Part shown: one piece after another, positions 1 through 10,031 of the stretch | Layout of the letters: the number at the start of each line of letters is the position of its first letter | Numbering within the stretch: position 1 is the stretch's first letter | NCBI RefSeq assembly: GCF_018777385.1 | Contig: NZ_JAFJYB010000004.1 | Coordinates: 594,052-658,051, forward strand | Reading direction: 5' to 3' | DNA length: 64,000 nt | Source of the DNA: Candidatus Symbiopectobacterium endolongispinus | GTDB taxonomy: Bacteria; Pseudomonadota; Gammaproteobacteria; Enterobacterales; Enterobacteriaceae | Translations under genes and position numbers: made by a program | Notes under the pieces: model-generated | What the model saw: only the letters and a program-made list of their open reading frames with translations | Databases searched by the model: none | Told to the model about the DNA's origin: nothing

Positions 1-1
1 T

Positions 2-730
2 TTTAAACTGAAAGGTGGGGTGCTGCCGGGCGAACAAGAGATTGAGTCGGTGAAAGCGTTGAAAAAACGTTTCCCGGATGCCAGTATCACTGTCGATCCC
101 AACGGTGCCTGGCTGCTGGATGAGGCTATCTGTTTGTGCAAAGGCATGAACGGCATTCTGACCTATGCCTAAGATCCTTGTGGGGCGGAACAAGGCTTCT
201 CTGGTCGTGAGGTAATGGCCGAGTTCCGCCGCGCTACTGGCCTGCCAGTGGCAACCAATATGATAGCCACCAACTGGCGTGAAATGAGCCATGCCGTGAT
301 GTTGCAAGCCGTGGATATTCCGCTGGCGGACCCGCATTTCTGGACCATGCACGGCGCTGTGCGCGTCGCGCAACTGTGTAACGACTGGGGCCTGACCTGT
401 GGTTGCCACTCCAATAACCATTTTGATGTGTCACTGGCTATGTTTACTCACGTTGGCGCAGCGGCTCCGGGCAATCCTGCCGCGATTGATACCCACTGGA
501 TTTGGCAGGAAGGGCAGCATCTGACCAAAGAGCCGCTACAGATCGTCAACGGCAAGATTGCTGTACCCGATCGTCCTGGGCTGGGCGTTGAGCTAGACAT
601 GGCGCAAGTGATGAAGGCCCATGAGTTACACAAAAAACTGCCCAGCGGCGCGCGTAATGACGCCGCGGCCATGCAGTACCTGATCCCCGGCTGGACATTC
701 GATCGCAAGCGTCCAGTTTTCGGTCGTTAA
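2..730 (+). pseudogene. gudX: gudX, glucarate dehydratase-related protein, 3' part with nonsense codon
   Basis: Enolase-superfamily protein related to D-glucarate dehydratase. The window opens inside the gene at the conserved FKLKGG segment that carries the catalytic Lys. The reading frame matches E. coli GudX better than GudD ([16 protein letters not shown]-type segment, [13 protein letters not shown]). A TAA at 170-172 interrupts the [12 protein letters not shown] motif where homologues have GAA. Further on, a conserved Trp is Cys (LTCGCH for LTWGCH). After the stop the frame stays open to 730 and ends in the family C-terminus. It lies just upstream of gudD as in gudPXD operons. A downstream fragment could be translated from 215 but would lack the catalytic Lys. 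The start lies outside the window. Confidence 0.9.
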
Positions 731-821
731 TAAACGGGCCTGCGCAACGGGCAGGTAAACGCTTTAGTAAAGCAAGCTTCATAACGACAGCTACCGAAAG
801 ACAGACTAAAAGGATAACAAC

Positions 822-2162
822 ATGACCCTACAACAATCCACACCGGTTATTACCCACATGCAAGTCATTCCCGTTGCGGGACACGACAGCATGCTGCTGA
901 ACCTGAGCGGGGCGCATGCGCCTTACTTCACGCTTAATATATTGATTATGAAAGATAACTCAGGTAATACCGGTGTGGGCGAAATTCCCGGTGGCGAAAA
1001 AATTCGTCAAACGCTGGAAGATGCATCGGTTTTGGTGATCGGTAAAACGCTGGGCGAATATAAGAATGTCATGAATGCCGTGCGTAACCAGTTTGCCGAT
1101 CGCGATGCTTCCGGACGCGGGCTGCAAACCTTCGATCTGCGTACCACCATCCACGTAGTAACAGGGTTCGAAGCCGCCATGCTGGACCTGCTGGGCCAGT
1201 TCCTTAACGTGCCGGTTGCTGCCCTGCTGGGTGATGGTCAACAGCGTGATGCCGTGGAAATGCTCGGTTATCTGTTCTACATCGGCGATCGTACCAAAAC
1301 AGACCTGCCGTATCAGAGCCAGCCGGATGAGAAATGCGACTGGTATCGCCTGCGTCATGAAGAAGCGCTGACGCCTGAGTCGATAGTACGTTTGGCCGAA
1401 GCCGCCTATGAAAAATACGGTTTCAACGATTTCAAACTGAAAGGCGGCGTGCTGGCCGGTAGTGAAGAGGCGGAAGCGGTCACCGCGTTGTCCAAACGTT
1501 TCCCGCAGGCGCGCATCACCCTCGATCCCAACGGTGCCTGGTCACTGGAAGAGGCCATTCGCCTTGGTAAGCAACTGCGCGGTGTGCTGGCGTATGCGGA
1601 AGATCCGTGCGGTGCAGAGCAGGGCTTCTCTGGCCGCGAAGTGATGGCTGAGTTCCGCCGTGCGACCGGCTTGCCGACGGCCACCAACATGATTGCCACT
1701 GACTGGCGTCAAATGAGTCACACCATCTCTCTGCAATCGGTCGATATCCCGCTGGCGGATCCGCACTTCTGGACCATGCAGGGCTCGGTACGCGTGGCGC
1801 AGATGTGCCATGAGTGGGGCTTGACCTGGGGCTCGCATTCTAACAACCATTTCGACGTGTCGCTCGCCATGTTCACCCACGTCGGTGCTGCTGCGCCGGG
1901 CAAAATTGCCGCGCTCGATACGCACTGGATTTGGCAGGAAGGCAACCAGCGCATCACCAAAGAGCCGCTGAAAATCGTCGGTGGTATGGTTGAAGTGCCG
2001 AAGAAACCGGGTCTGGGCATTGAGCTTGATATGGATCAGGTGATGAAAGCGCACGAGCTGTACAAAAACATGGGGCTGGGCGCACGTGATGATGCGGTTG
2101 GCATGCAGTATCTCATTCCTGGCTGGACGTTCGATAACAAACGCCCTTGCCTGGTTCGTTAA
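822..2162 (+). CDS. gudD: glucarate dehydratase
   Basis: Converts D-glucarate (and L-idarate) to 5-keto-4-deoxyglucarate, the first step of hexarate catabolism; cytosolic Mg-dependent enolase-superfamily enzyme. The 446-residue protein is the family's normal length and aligns end to end with E. coli GudD. Visible are the FKLKGG Lys motif near residue 207, the metal-ligand region [32 protein letters not shown] and the His motif WGSHSNNHF near 339. The start at 822 follows AAGGATAACA. It sits between the broken gudX and garL as part of one gud/gar operon. It is the only clearly intact hexarate gene here, so its product would have no working downstream route from this locus. Confidence 0.96.
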   Translation: MTLQQSTPVITHMQVIPVAGHDSMLLNLSGAHAPYFTLNILIMKDNSGNTGVGEIPGGEKIRQTLEDASVLVIGKTLGEYKNVMNAVRNQFADRDASGRGLQTFDLRTTIHVVTGFEAAMLDLLGQFLNVPVAALLGDGQQRDAVEMLGYLFYIGDRTKTDLPYQSQPDEKCDWYRLRHEEALTPESIVRLAEAAYEKYGFNDFKLKGGVLAGSEEAEAVTALSKRFPQARITLDPNGAWSLEEAIRLGKQLRGVLAYAEDPCGAEQGFSGREVMAEFRRATGLPTATNMIATDWRQMSHTISLQSVDIPLADPHFWTMQGSVRVAQMCHEWGLTWGSHSNNHFDVSLAMFTHVGAAAPGKIAALDTHWIWQEGNQRITKEPLKIVGGMVEVPKKPGLGIELDMDQVMKAHELYKNMGLGARDDAVGMQYLIPGWTFDNKRPCLVR

Positions 2163-2217
2163 TTCACGCTGTACGCCGCCTCATCCGGGGCGGCGCGATA
2201 AAGAGTAAGGATAAAAC

Positions 2218-2998
2218 ATGAAGACGCCATTGTTGCCAAATCGGTTTCGCCAGGAGTTGACTGAGGGAAAAACTTTGATCAGTTGCTGGTGTGCGTTGGC
2301 TAACCCCATTTCTACCGAATTGTTGGGACTGGCCGGGTTTGACTGGTTGGTGCTGGACGGAGAGCATGCGCCGAATGACATCAGTACCTTTATTCCTCAG
2401 CTGATGGCGCTCAAAGGCAGTCACAGCGCGCCGGTGGTGTGCCCGCCCTGCAATGAACCCGTCATCATCAAACGTCTGCTGGATATCGGTTTCTATAACT
2501 TCCTGATTCCCGTTTGTAGAAACTGAAGAAGAAGCGGTGCGTGCGGTGGCGTCTACACGTTATCCCCCTGCTGGTATTCGTGGTGTTTCTGTTGATCATC
2601 GCAGAAATGCGTTCGGTACCGACCCCAACTATTTCGCCACCATCAACGACAACATCACAGTGTTGGTGCAGATCGAAACTCAGGAAGGTGTCGACAACCT
2701 GGATGCCATTGCAGCGGTTAACGGTGTGGGCGGTATTTTCGTCGGACCGGGCGATCTCTCTGCGGCATTGGGCTATCTGGGGCAACCGAATCACCCGGAA
2801 GTGCAGAAAGTCATCCGCCATATTTTTGAGCGTGCGGCAGCGCACGGCAAACCGAGTGGCATTTTGGCACCAGTTGAAGCAGATGCGCGTCGTTACCTGG
2901 AGTGGGGTGCCAGCTTTGTTGCTGTTGGCAGCGATCTGGGCGTGTTCCGCGGTGCCACAGCGGCGCTGTGTGACAAATTCAAAAAGTCATTTGAATAA
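2218..2998 (+). pseudogene. garL: 5-keto-4-deoxy-D-glucarate aldolase, frameshifted
   Basis: HpcH/HpaI-type class II aldolase that splits 5-keto-4-deoxyglucarate into pyruvate and tartronate semialdehyde. Residues 1-100 read in the frame of the ATG at 2218 ([23 protein letters not shown]). An extra C in the run at 2509-2511 then shifts the frame to a stop near 2524. The remainder continues in another frame from about 2512 ([49 protein letters not shown]) to 2998. A segment around 2440-2457 (VVCPPCNEP for a usual VVRVPTNEP) is also unusual. Without the insertion the protein would be the normal length of about 259 residues. A homopolymer sequencing error is the alternative explanation. Confidence 0.9.
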
Positions 2999-3054
2999 AT
3001 CCGGGCCAGTCAGGCCATTACCGCATTTAACGATCGGACTACGTGGTTAAAGTA

Positions 3055-3927
3055 ATGAAAATTGGTTTTATTGGACTGGGTATTATGGGTAAACCGATGA
3101 GTAAAAACCTGATCAAAGCAGGTTACTCATTGGTGGTTTCCGACAGAAACAGCGCTGTGGTGGCAGAAGTGGTCGCCGCGGGTGCTACCGCCGCCGACAC
3201 CGCCAAAGCGGTTGCCGATCATCATCACCATGCTGCCCATTAACCACACGTGAAAGAGGTGGTGCTGGGTGAAAACGGCGTTATCGACGGTGCTCGCGAA
3301 GGCAGCATCGTGATTGATATGAGCTCCATTGCGCCGCTGGCCAGCCGTGAAATTGCTGCCGCACTGGCAGAAAAAGGCATCGCGATGCTGGATGCGCCGG
3401 TGAGCGGCGGTGAGCCGAAAGTCATCGACGGCACCCTTTCCTTGATGGTGGGCGGTGACAAGGCGGTATTCGATCGCTGCTACGACGTAATGAAAGCGAT
3501 GGCTGGTTCGGTGGTGCACACCGGTGACATCGGTGCGGGCAACGTGACCAAACTGGCTAACCAAGTGATCGTGGCGTTGAATATCGCCGCCATGTCTGAA
3601 GCGCTGGTACTGGCGACTAAAGCAGGCGTAAACCCGGATCTGGTGTATCAGGCAATCCGCGGTGGGTTGGCGGGCAGCACGGTGCAGGATGCCAAAGTCC
3701 CGATGGTGATGGATCGCAACTTCAAGTCGGGCTTCCGTATCGATCTGCACATCAAGGATCTGGCGAATGCGCTGGATACCTCACACGGCGTTAGCGCGCA
3801 GTTGCCGTTAACGGCGGCGGTGATGGAAATGATGCAGGCGCTGAAAGCGGACGAACCGGGAACGGCAGATCACTGTGCATTAGCACGGTACTACGAAAAG
3901 CTGGCCAAAGTTGAAGTGACGCGCTAA
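3055..3927 (+). pseudogene. garR: tartronate semialdehyde reductase, interrupted
   Basis: NAD(P)-dependent 3-hydroxyacid dehydrogenase that reduces tartronate semialdehyde to D-glycerate. The N-terminal Rossmann fold (GFIGLGIMGKPM) and the C-terminal part (substrate loop DAPVSGGEPKA-like, GAGNVTKLANQ with catalytic Lys, AIRGGLAGSTV) are in the same frame. Between them, around 3215-3250, the expected EQCDVIITMLPNSPHV segment is garbled. About 11 nt are missing after GCCGA and 1 nt near 3240, so the intervening bases are read out of frame and hit TAA at 3241-3243. The two deletions together are in frame. The fragment from 3250 could start only after the NAD-binding domain and should be inactive. 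It lies in the gar operon between garL and garK. Confidence 0.88.
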
Positions 3928-4008
3928 GGCAACAGGTCGGTACGACGACTATTCGATACCGACCTGACATACTGACCCGTAACGACTCCGCGGCCTGTTG
4001 ATACTGGT

Positions 4009-4040
4009 GGATCGTTTATGAAATCGGATCGTTTATGAAA
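4009..4040 (+). repeat. short duplication over the garK start
   Basis: GGATCGTTTATGAAA occurs twice, at 4009-4023 and 4026-4040. Both copies contain ATGAAA. The first ATG (4018) opens a six-codon frame, MKSDRL, that ends at TGA overlapping the second ATG, the true garK start at 4035. It looks like a recent small duplication. Confidence 0.7.
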
Positions 4041-5027
4041 ATAGTTATCGCACCGGATTCTTATAAAGAAAGCCTGTCAGCACAGGAAGTTGCTACACAG
4101 ATTGAAGCCGGTTTTCGGGGAGTTTTTCCTGACGCCAGCTACGTCAAGCTGCCCGTGGCGGCCAGCGGCTTGGAGCGGGTGCCTTCCGCGCAGCGTAATC
4201 CGCTGCTGACCACCAGTTATGGTACGGGCGAGTTGATTCGCAGCGCGCTGGATTATGGGGTAAAACACTGCATTATCGGTATTGGCGGCAGCGCCACCAA
4301 TGACGGCGGCGCGGGCATGGCGCAGGCGTTAGGGGCAAAACTGCTGGATGCGCAGGGTGAGTCGATCGGTTTTGGCGGTGGCGCGCTGGATACGCTTAAA
4401 CGTGTTGACGTCAGCGAACTGGATCAACGCATTAAAAGCTGCCGTTTTGAAGTGGCGTGCGATGTGACGAACCCGCTGACCGGTAAGCTGGGGGCTTCTG
4501 CGGTGTTCGGACCGCAAAAAGGAGCGACGCCGGCGATGATTGTACAGTTAGACAATGCGCTCAAGCAGTACGCCGAGGTGATCCGTCACAGCTTGGATAT
4601 CGATGTGGATCAGGTGCCGGGCTCTGGGGCGGCCGGTGGCATGGGCGCTGCGTTATTGGCCTTCTGTGGTGCGGAACTGCGTCAGGGTATTGAGATTGTC
4701 ACCGAAGCGCTGGGACTGGATGAACTGGTGCGGGACGCGTCGCTGGTGATCACTGGTGAAGGACGCATCGATAGCCAGACGGTGCACGGTAAAGTGCCGA
4801 TTGGCGTGGCGCGCGTGGCGAAGCGTTACAACAAACCGGTGGTCGGGATTGCGGGCAGCCTGACAGCGGATGTGGGCGTGGTGCACGAACACGGCTTGGA
4901 TGCGGTATTCAGCGTGCTTTACAACATCTGTTCTCTGGAGGAAGCGTTGGACAACGCGGCAGCCAACGTGCGCATGACGGCACGTAACGTCGCGGCAACC
5001 ATCAAGCTGGCGCAAACGCTCCAATAA
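4035..5027 (+). CDS. garK: glycerate 2-kinase with in-frame deletion of the glycine motif
   Basis: Glycerate kinase of the GarK/GlxK family phosphorylates D-glycerate to 2-phosphoglycerate, the last step of the hexarate route. The open frame is 330 residues against about 381 in E. coli. The N-terminus (MKIVIAPDSYKESLSA) and everything from the GIGGSATNDGGAG motif onward (ACDVTNPL, FGPQKGA, GSGAAGGMG, ITGEGRIDSQ) align well. The stretch from the end of LPVA (about 4158) to ASGLE is missing about 51 codons, including the conserved ADGGEGT motif. The junction falls at GTGGCG/GCCAGC, compatible with slippage between short repeats. The frame is preserved, so a protein could be made, but loss of the glycine-rich motif makes activity unlikely. 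I would treat it as a probable pseudogene. Confidence 0.88.
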   Translation: MKIVIAPDSYKESLSAQEVATQIEAGFRGVFPDASYVKLPVAASGLERVPSAQRNPLLTTSYGTGELIRSALDYGVKHCIIGIGGSATNDGGAGMAQALGAKLLDAQGESIGFGGGALDTLKRVDVSELDQRIKSCRFEVACDVTNPLTGKLGASAVFGPQKGATPAMIVQLDNALKQYAEVIRHSLDIDVDQVPGSGAAGGMGAALLAFCGAELRQGIEIVTEALGLDELVRDASLVITGEGRIDSQTVHGKVPIGVARVAKRYNKPVVGIAGSLTADVGVVHEHGLDAVFSVLYNICSLEEALDNAAANVRMTARNVAATIKLAQTLQ

Positions 5028-5228
5028 TGCTCTCTTTGCCGATTTTTTCTGGCGGCTCCTTTCTTCGTCGTCCCCGTGCTGGTGCCTGGGGCGACGCGTC
5101 ATCAAAGATCCAAAATCCATTCATTTTGCTATCACTGACGCTAACCCCTTCTGTGTTATTGGACTCGAAGCACTAAGATTCAAGTCTATCGCCAATATCT
5201 GACTTTTCAGCCCATTCAGTGAGGGTAT

Positions 5229-5879
5229 ATGAACAAATTCGTCGCGCTACTCCTTTCGATGGCAGCCGCTTTGTCGGGCTGTACCTCTCTCGTAAACACA
5301 CAGCAGTCAAACAGGAATATCTACATTGTTCACGGATACGACGCTTCACCGTCAGAGCATTGGTTCGCGTGGCTGAAAAGCGAGATGGAGAAAACGGGAG
5401 CCAGGGTGTCGATCATTGATTTACCCACCCCTGACGATCCCCAACCGCAGGCGTGGCAACGGGCCCTCGAGACACAGGTGACATCGCTAGATAGCAACAC
5501 CTATTTTGTCGCGCACAGCCTTGGCAGCATTACGCTGTTGAGGTTCCTTGAAAAACACCCGGGCAACGCGCCTATCGGCGGCTATATTCTGGTTTCCGGT
5601 TTCAATGAGCGTCTGCCGACGCTTCCGCAGCTCGACCGCTTCATAAAACCGGATATTGATTATCGCAAACTGGTGCAGAGGGCAAGCAGCCGCGTTGTCA
5701 TCGCTGCGCCTGATGATAGCGTGGTTCCTTACCGATTCAGTCAGGCGTTGGCGAAATCCCTCGATGCCCGGTTCATTACGGTTGAGCAGGGTAACCACTT
5801 TCTGGCAAGTGATGGATTTACCGAATTCCCTCTGGTGCTGGCTGAGCTACAGAAGGCCATAGCCGCATCAGGGCGGTGA
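5229..5879 (+). CDS. lipoprotein alpha/beta hydrolase, RBBP9/YdeN-like
   Basis: Predicted small serine hydrolase of the RBBP9/YdeN group, substrate unknown. The 216-residue protein begins with a lipoprotein signal peptide (LLLSMAAALSGC, Cys at about 17), so it should be membrane-anchored. The hydrolase fold is visible from YIVHGYDASPSEHW. The nucleophile elbow is AHSLGS, the acidic residue is probably in IAAPDDSVVP, and the His is in EQGNHF. The start follows GAGGGTAT. It stands alone between garK and the convergent barA and appears intact. Family membership is fairly clear; the biological role is not. Confidence 0.75.
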   Translation: MNKFVALLLSMAAALSGCTSLVNTQQSNRNIYIVHGYDASPSEHWFAWLKSEMEKTGARVSIIDLPTPDDPQPQAWQRALETQVTSLDSNTYFVAHSLGSITLLRFLEKHPGNAPIGGYILVSGFNERLPTLPQLDRFIKPDIDYRKLVQRASSRVVIAAPDDSVVPYRFSQALAKSLDARFITVEQGNHFLASDGFTEFPLVLAELQKAIAASGR

Positions 5880-5936
5880 GCCGCTGGCGTCAGCCGAGCA
5901 GCAGAATCAGGATACGCTCGGCACAATGCCTGTGGG

Positions 5937-8687
5937 CTACGACAAATGCGCCTGCGCAGCCCGCCGTACATTGGCGATTTCGTCGAGCAATTTCAACCAC
6001 TCCGGCTCCAGTTCAAGCACGTCCGTTCCCTTATGCAGTGCGGTTTCCAGCGTGTAACACAGTTGCTTCAAGCGTGGCACGCCGCTGTAGCCGCAACTGC
6101 CGTGCAGTTTATGAATCAGCGGCAGTGTGTCTGCCACCGGGTGGCCCGCCAACAGCGTTTCGATGTGTTGCTGTACGTCGGGCAGGGAATCCAGCAGCAT
6201 TTGCAGCAGATCACGCGCCAGATCGGGTTTATTCGCTGCCTGACGCGTTGCCAGCGACCAGTCGAGCGAGAGCTGGCTGTCATAATGTTCAGCCAGCAAT
6301 TGCGCCATGCTGCCGTTCTCGCTCTCAATCGGTATACCCGGTTGTTGGGTATAACGCGCCAATACCGACGCCAGCATCTGCTCATCAATCTGTTTAGCCA
6401 GATAACCATCCATCCCCGCTTGCAGCAATGATTTGCGCTCGTCACTCAGCGAATGGGCGCTGACCGCAATAATCGGCGTAGTAGCGTGGCGGGAAAGCTG
6501 GCGGATGTGCTCGCTGGCGCGAATGCCATCCATGCCTGGCATTTGGATATCCATAAGGATGACGTAGATATTCTGCATTGCCGCCTGCGCGATAGCCTCT
6601 TCACCGCTGTCGCACAACAAGGTGTTTTCCACCTGCTCTTCCAGCAGAGTGCCGATCAGTTTCAGGTTAGCCGGATTGTCATCCACCGCCATCACACACA
6701 GCGGCAAGCGCTGTGTGGGCAGCGTTGCTGGTTGCGTTACTGGCAGCAACGATAGCTGCTGGATCAACAGGCGTACCGAGGAAAGGGGTTTACTCAGACA
6801 GGCGTGGATACCGAAGGATTTCAACTGTTCAGCATCCATTTGTGCCAGACTGGGCAAGGCCAAAATAACACAAGCTGCTTTGCGGCTCATGTCGCGCAAC
6901 TGTGAGGTGTAATCCAGCAAGTTATTACGATGCCGGACGGGAACGCCGAGCAGCAAAATATCGAAATGTTGCGGCGGTAACTGTTCAAGGGTCGCGCTAA
7001 AGTGCACCTGCAACGGCGTTTGCCCCAGAATATCTAACCCGGCTTGCGCGGCGAAGGCGTTGGCTTCCACATAGGCAATGCTGTGTCCTTGCAGTACGGA
7101 GAGATTGTTCTCTGCCATGCTGCTGTGCGGATCGCAGGTTAGCGTAATGTGGAACCAAAAGGTGGAGCCTTGGTTTACCGCGCTTTGGAAGCGAATATCG
7201 CCGCCCATCTCTTTCACCAGTCGCTGGGTGATAACCAGCCCGAGACCGGTGCCGCCGTGGCGGCGGGAAATGCTGGTATCTGCCTGCCGAAATGCCTGAA
7301 ACAACTGTGCCTGCTGTCCCTCGGCGATGCCAATACCGGTATCTCGGATCTGAATTTCCAACTCCAGCTGTTTATGGCTTTGACGGTGGCGTTCAATGCG
7401 GATATCGATATTGCCATTTTCGGTGAATTTGATGGCATTGCCCAGCAGATTGGTGATCACCTGTTGCAGACGCATCGGATCGCCGATAAAACGTTCGGGT
7501 ACGCCGGGCTGAATGTTGAGCGTCAGCTCTAATCCCTTCTCATGGGCAGTGTGCGCCAACAGCGTGATTACATCATCCAGCGTGTTATGCAGTGATAATG
7601 GGATGTTTTCCAACACCAGCTTGCCCGCTTCGAGCTTGGAGAAATCCAGCACGTCATTGATGATGGTCAGCAGGTTGTTGGCGGAACGCTCGATAGTGCG
7701 CAAATAGTCGGTCTGGGTGGCGGTTAACGTAGTTTTCAGCGTTTGACGGGTGAAACCGATCACGCCGTTAAGCGGGGTACGCAGCTCGTGCGACATGTTG
7801 GCTAAAAACTCGGACTTGATAAGCGCGGCCTCTTGCGCCCGCTTTTTCGCCAAATCCAGCTCGACGTTCTGGATCTCCATCTGTTCCAGCGTCTCTCTCA
7901 GATCGTAAGTGGCCTGATCGATGTTTTGCTGCATCTCCTCGTGGTAGGCCGTCAGGGACATCGCCATGGCGTTGATGCCATTTTTCAGCATATCCAACTC
8001 GCCCAGCATGCACCCTTCTGCACGGCTGTCCAATTGACTGCGACGGATACGATCGACGGTATCCACCATATTGCGTATCGGCATGGTGACATCGCGCACC
8101 AGACGGTAGGCGAACAGACCGGCAATCGCCATGCACAGCAGCATCAACAGCGTGGCGATAAACGTCTCCTGATACTGTTGCAGCATGATGGAGTCGGTAT
8201 CCAGCTCCAGCAACACATACCCCACTGTCGCGCCGGGGCGCTCGACCTTGCCCGCATGACGGGTGAATTCCGGGCCGATGGTGATAGGCATATGCAGTAA
8301 CAGCTTGTCATCAACCTGGTGAGAATGTAGCCCTGACGGCATCGACTGCTGTTTTACCGCATCAATCAGTTGGGTGATATGGCGCGAATCGGTGCTGAAT
8401 AACACCTTATGTTGTGCGTTAGTGATGATAATGGCGCGTACAATGTCGGAATGACGCCGATGCAGCATATTGATTAGCGGCTGAATCATCTCCTGCTGGT
8501 TGGCTACCAGCGAATAGGCAGCAACGGCGGAAAGCGGCTAAATAATACTGGCCCCCGCGCTGGCAAGCTGGTCCTGCAACTGATTGCTGCGGTAAATAAC
8601 GAAGAAGGTACTGAGCAGCAACCCGATAATCAATGTCGGAGCCAGAATCAGTATCATCATGCGGGCACGCAGACTGTATTTGGTCAT
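5937..8687 (-). pseudogene. barA: hybrid sensor kinase BarA with amber codon near residue 50
   Basis: Tripartite membrane sensor kinase that phosphorylates UvrY and so controls the Csr carbon-storage system. The frame starts at 8687 ([11 protein letters not shown]) with a first membrane segment. It is stopped by TAG at 8538-8540 in the GASII-E-PL segment, where E. coli has Glu. After the stop the frame is open for about 850 residues: second membrane segment, HAMP, His-kinase core with SHELRTPLNG and DVLDFSKLEAGK, ATPase motifs NLLGNAIKF and GGTGLGL, receiver with ILMDIQMPGMDG, and Hpt domain HKLHGSCGYSG. In the receiver the conserved Lys-Pro is Lys-Gln (LAKQI). Restart at Met 8489 would give a protein lacking the first membrane segment. 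It is convergent with the hydrolase upstream and divergent from rlmD. Confidence 0.92.
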
Positions 8688-8747
8688 GAGGTTCCAATGT
8701 GGGAGAATTAGGCCCAGACGTTTAGCTTAAAGACACAATAGCAAACT

Positions 8748-10022
8748 ATGGCGCAATTCTACTCTCCAAACCGGCGTGTGACGACCCGGCAAACCATTAA
8801 CGTGACCGTGGCCGATCTCGATCCCTTCGGACATGGTGTAGCGCGTCATCAAGGCAAAACCGTTTTTGTGCCCAGCGTGCTGCCGGAAGAGCAGGCGGAA
8901 GTCCGACTGACCGAAGATAAACGTCAGTATGCGCGTGCTGAACTTAAACGGCTGCTGACGCGCAGTGCGCAACGTGTGGAACCGCGCTGTCCGCACTTTG
9001 GCGTGTGCGGTGGCTGCCAGCAGCAGCATGCCGATGTCGCGTTGCAACAGCGCAGCAAATCGGCCGCGCTGCAAAAGCTGATAACGCGAGAAACCGGACA
9101 AACGCTGACGGATATTAGACTGATTGCGGGGCCGGCCTATGGTTACCGTCGGCGTGCGCGTCTTGCGTTATACTTTTTGACGGGAGACAAACCTGCGTCA
9201 GCGGGCGGAAAAGCGTCAGCCCGCGCCAAATCAGTGCCTCAACCCGCGTCGGGTTTGCGCATGGGATACCGCCAGGGGCAATCGCACGATGTGGTGGATA
9301 TCGCGACCTGCCCGGTGTTGGCACCGGAACTGGATGCACTGTTAGCCCCACTGCGTCACTGCCTCAGCCAGTTGCAAGGGGTGAAACGGCTCGGCCATGT
9401 GGAACTGGTGCTGGCGGATAACGGCCCGCTGCTGGTATTGCGCCATCTTGATGCCATGAGCGCGGCGGATACCGATGCTTTACGCGCGTTTTCCGCAGCC
9501 CAGCAGGTGGCTATCTATCTGGCACCGGAGGCCGATATCGTCATCCCTCTGACGGGCGACACGCCGGTTTATCGTGTGAACGACATGACGCTCGCCTTCA
9601 GCCCGCGCGACTTTATTCAGGTCAATGACGCGGTGAATCAGCAGATGGTGGAGAAAGGACGAGAGAATGCGCGCCGTAACGGCTTGTCTAACGTCACATT
9701 TTCTCACCAAAATCTCGACGAGGATGTTGCGCAACAGTCCTGGAGCGCCCAGGGATTTGATAAGATACTGCTAGACCCGGCACGCGCCGGGGCGGCGGAA
9801 GTGATGCCGCAAATTGTTAAACTTGCACCACAGCGTGTGGTCTATGTTTCGTGTAACCCCACCACGTTGGCGCGGGACAGTAAAGTGTTGTTGGCTGCAG
9901 GTTACACGTTGGCGCAGGTCGCCATGTTGGATATGTTTCCTCACACCGGCCACCTTGAATCGATGGCACTGTTTTTGCAGCGTTCTGGTAAGGCGGCACG
10001 CTCTGGCAAAGCGGCATTGTAG
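8748..10022 (+). CDS. rlmD: 23S rRNA m5U1939 methyltransferase lacking its SAM-binding motif
   Basis: RlmD methylates U1939 of 23S rRNA. The TRAM domain is at residues 15-75, followed by the Fe-S cluster cysteines ([14 protein letters not shown]) and, near the C-terminus, LDPARAGA and the catalytic YVSCNP. Between residues about 301 and 302 ([13 protein letters not shown], then [14 protein letters not shown] junction at 9650) about 46 codons are missing relative to E. coli. These include DLFCGMGNFTLP, the SAM-binding motif I. The deletion is in frame, so the 424-residue frame stays open, but the enzyme should not bind SAM. An insert of about 35 residues near 150-185 (Ala/Ser/Lys-rich) masks the loss in total length. 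relA follows after 9 bases. Confidence 0.88.
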   Translation: MAQFYSPNRRVTTRQTINVTVADLDPFGHGVARHQGKTVFVPSVLPEEQAEVRLTEDKRQYARAELKRLLTRSAQRVEPRCPHFGVCGGCQQQHADVALQQRSKSAALQKLITRETGQTLTDIRLIAGPAYGYRRRARLALYFLTGDKPASAGGKASARAKSVPQPASGLRMGYRQGQSHDVVDIATCPVLAPELDALLAPLRHCLSQLQGVKRLGHVELVLADNGPLLVLRHLDAMSAADTDALRAFSAAQQVAIYLAPEADIVIPLTGDTPVYRVNDMTLAFSPRDFIQVNDAVNQQMVEKGRENARRNGLSNVTFSHQNLDEDVAQQSWSAQGFDKILLDPARAGAAEVMPQIVKLAPQRVVYVSCNPTTLARDSKVLLAAGYTLAQVAMLDMFPHTGHLESMALFLQRSGKAARSGKAAL

Positions 10023-10031
10023 GGAGAGTTT

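Noticed and set aside
3215..3243. His-rich stretch (HHHH) at the end of the first garR fragment.
   Set aside because: It is an out-of-frame reading of the ATCATCACC segment of garR, not a metal-binding motif.
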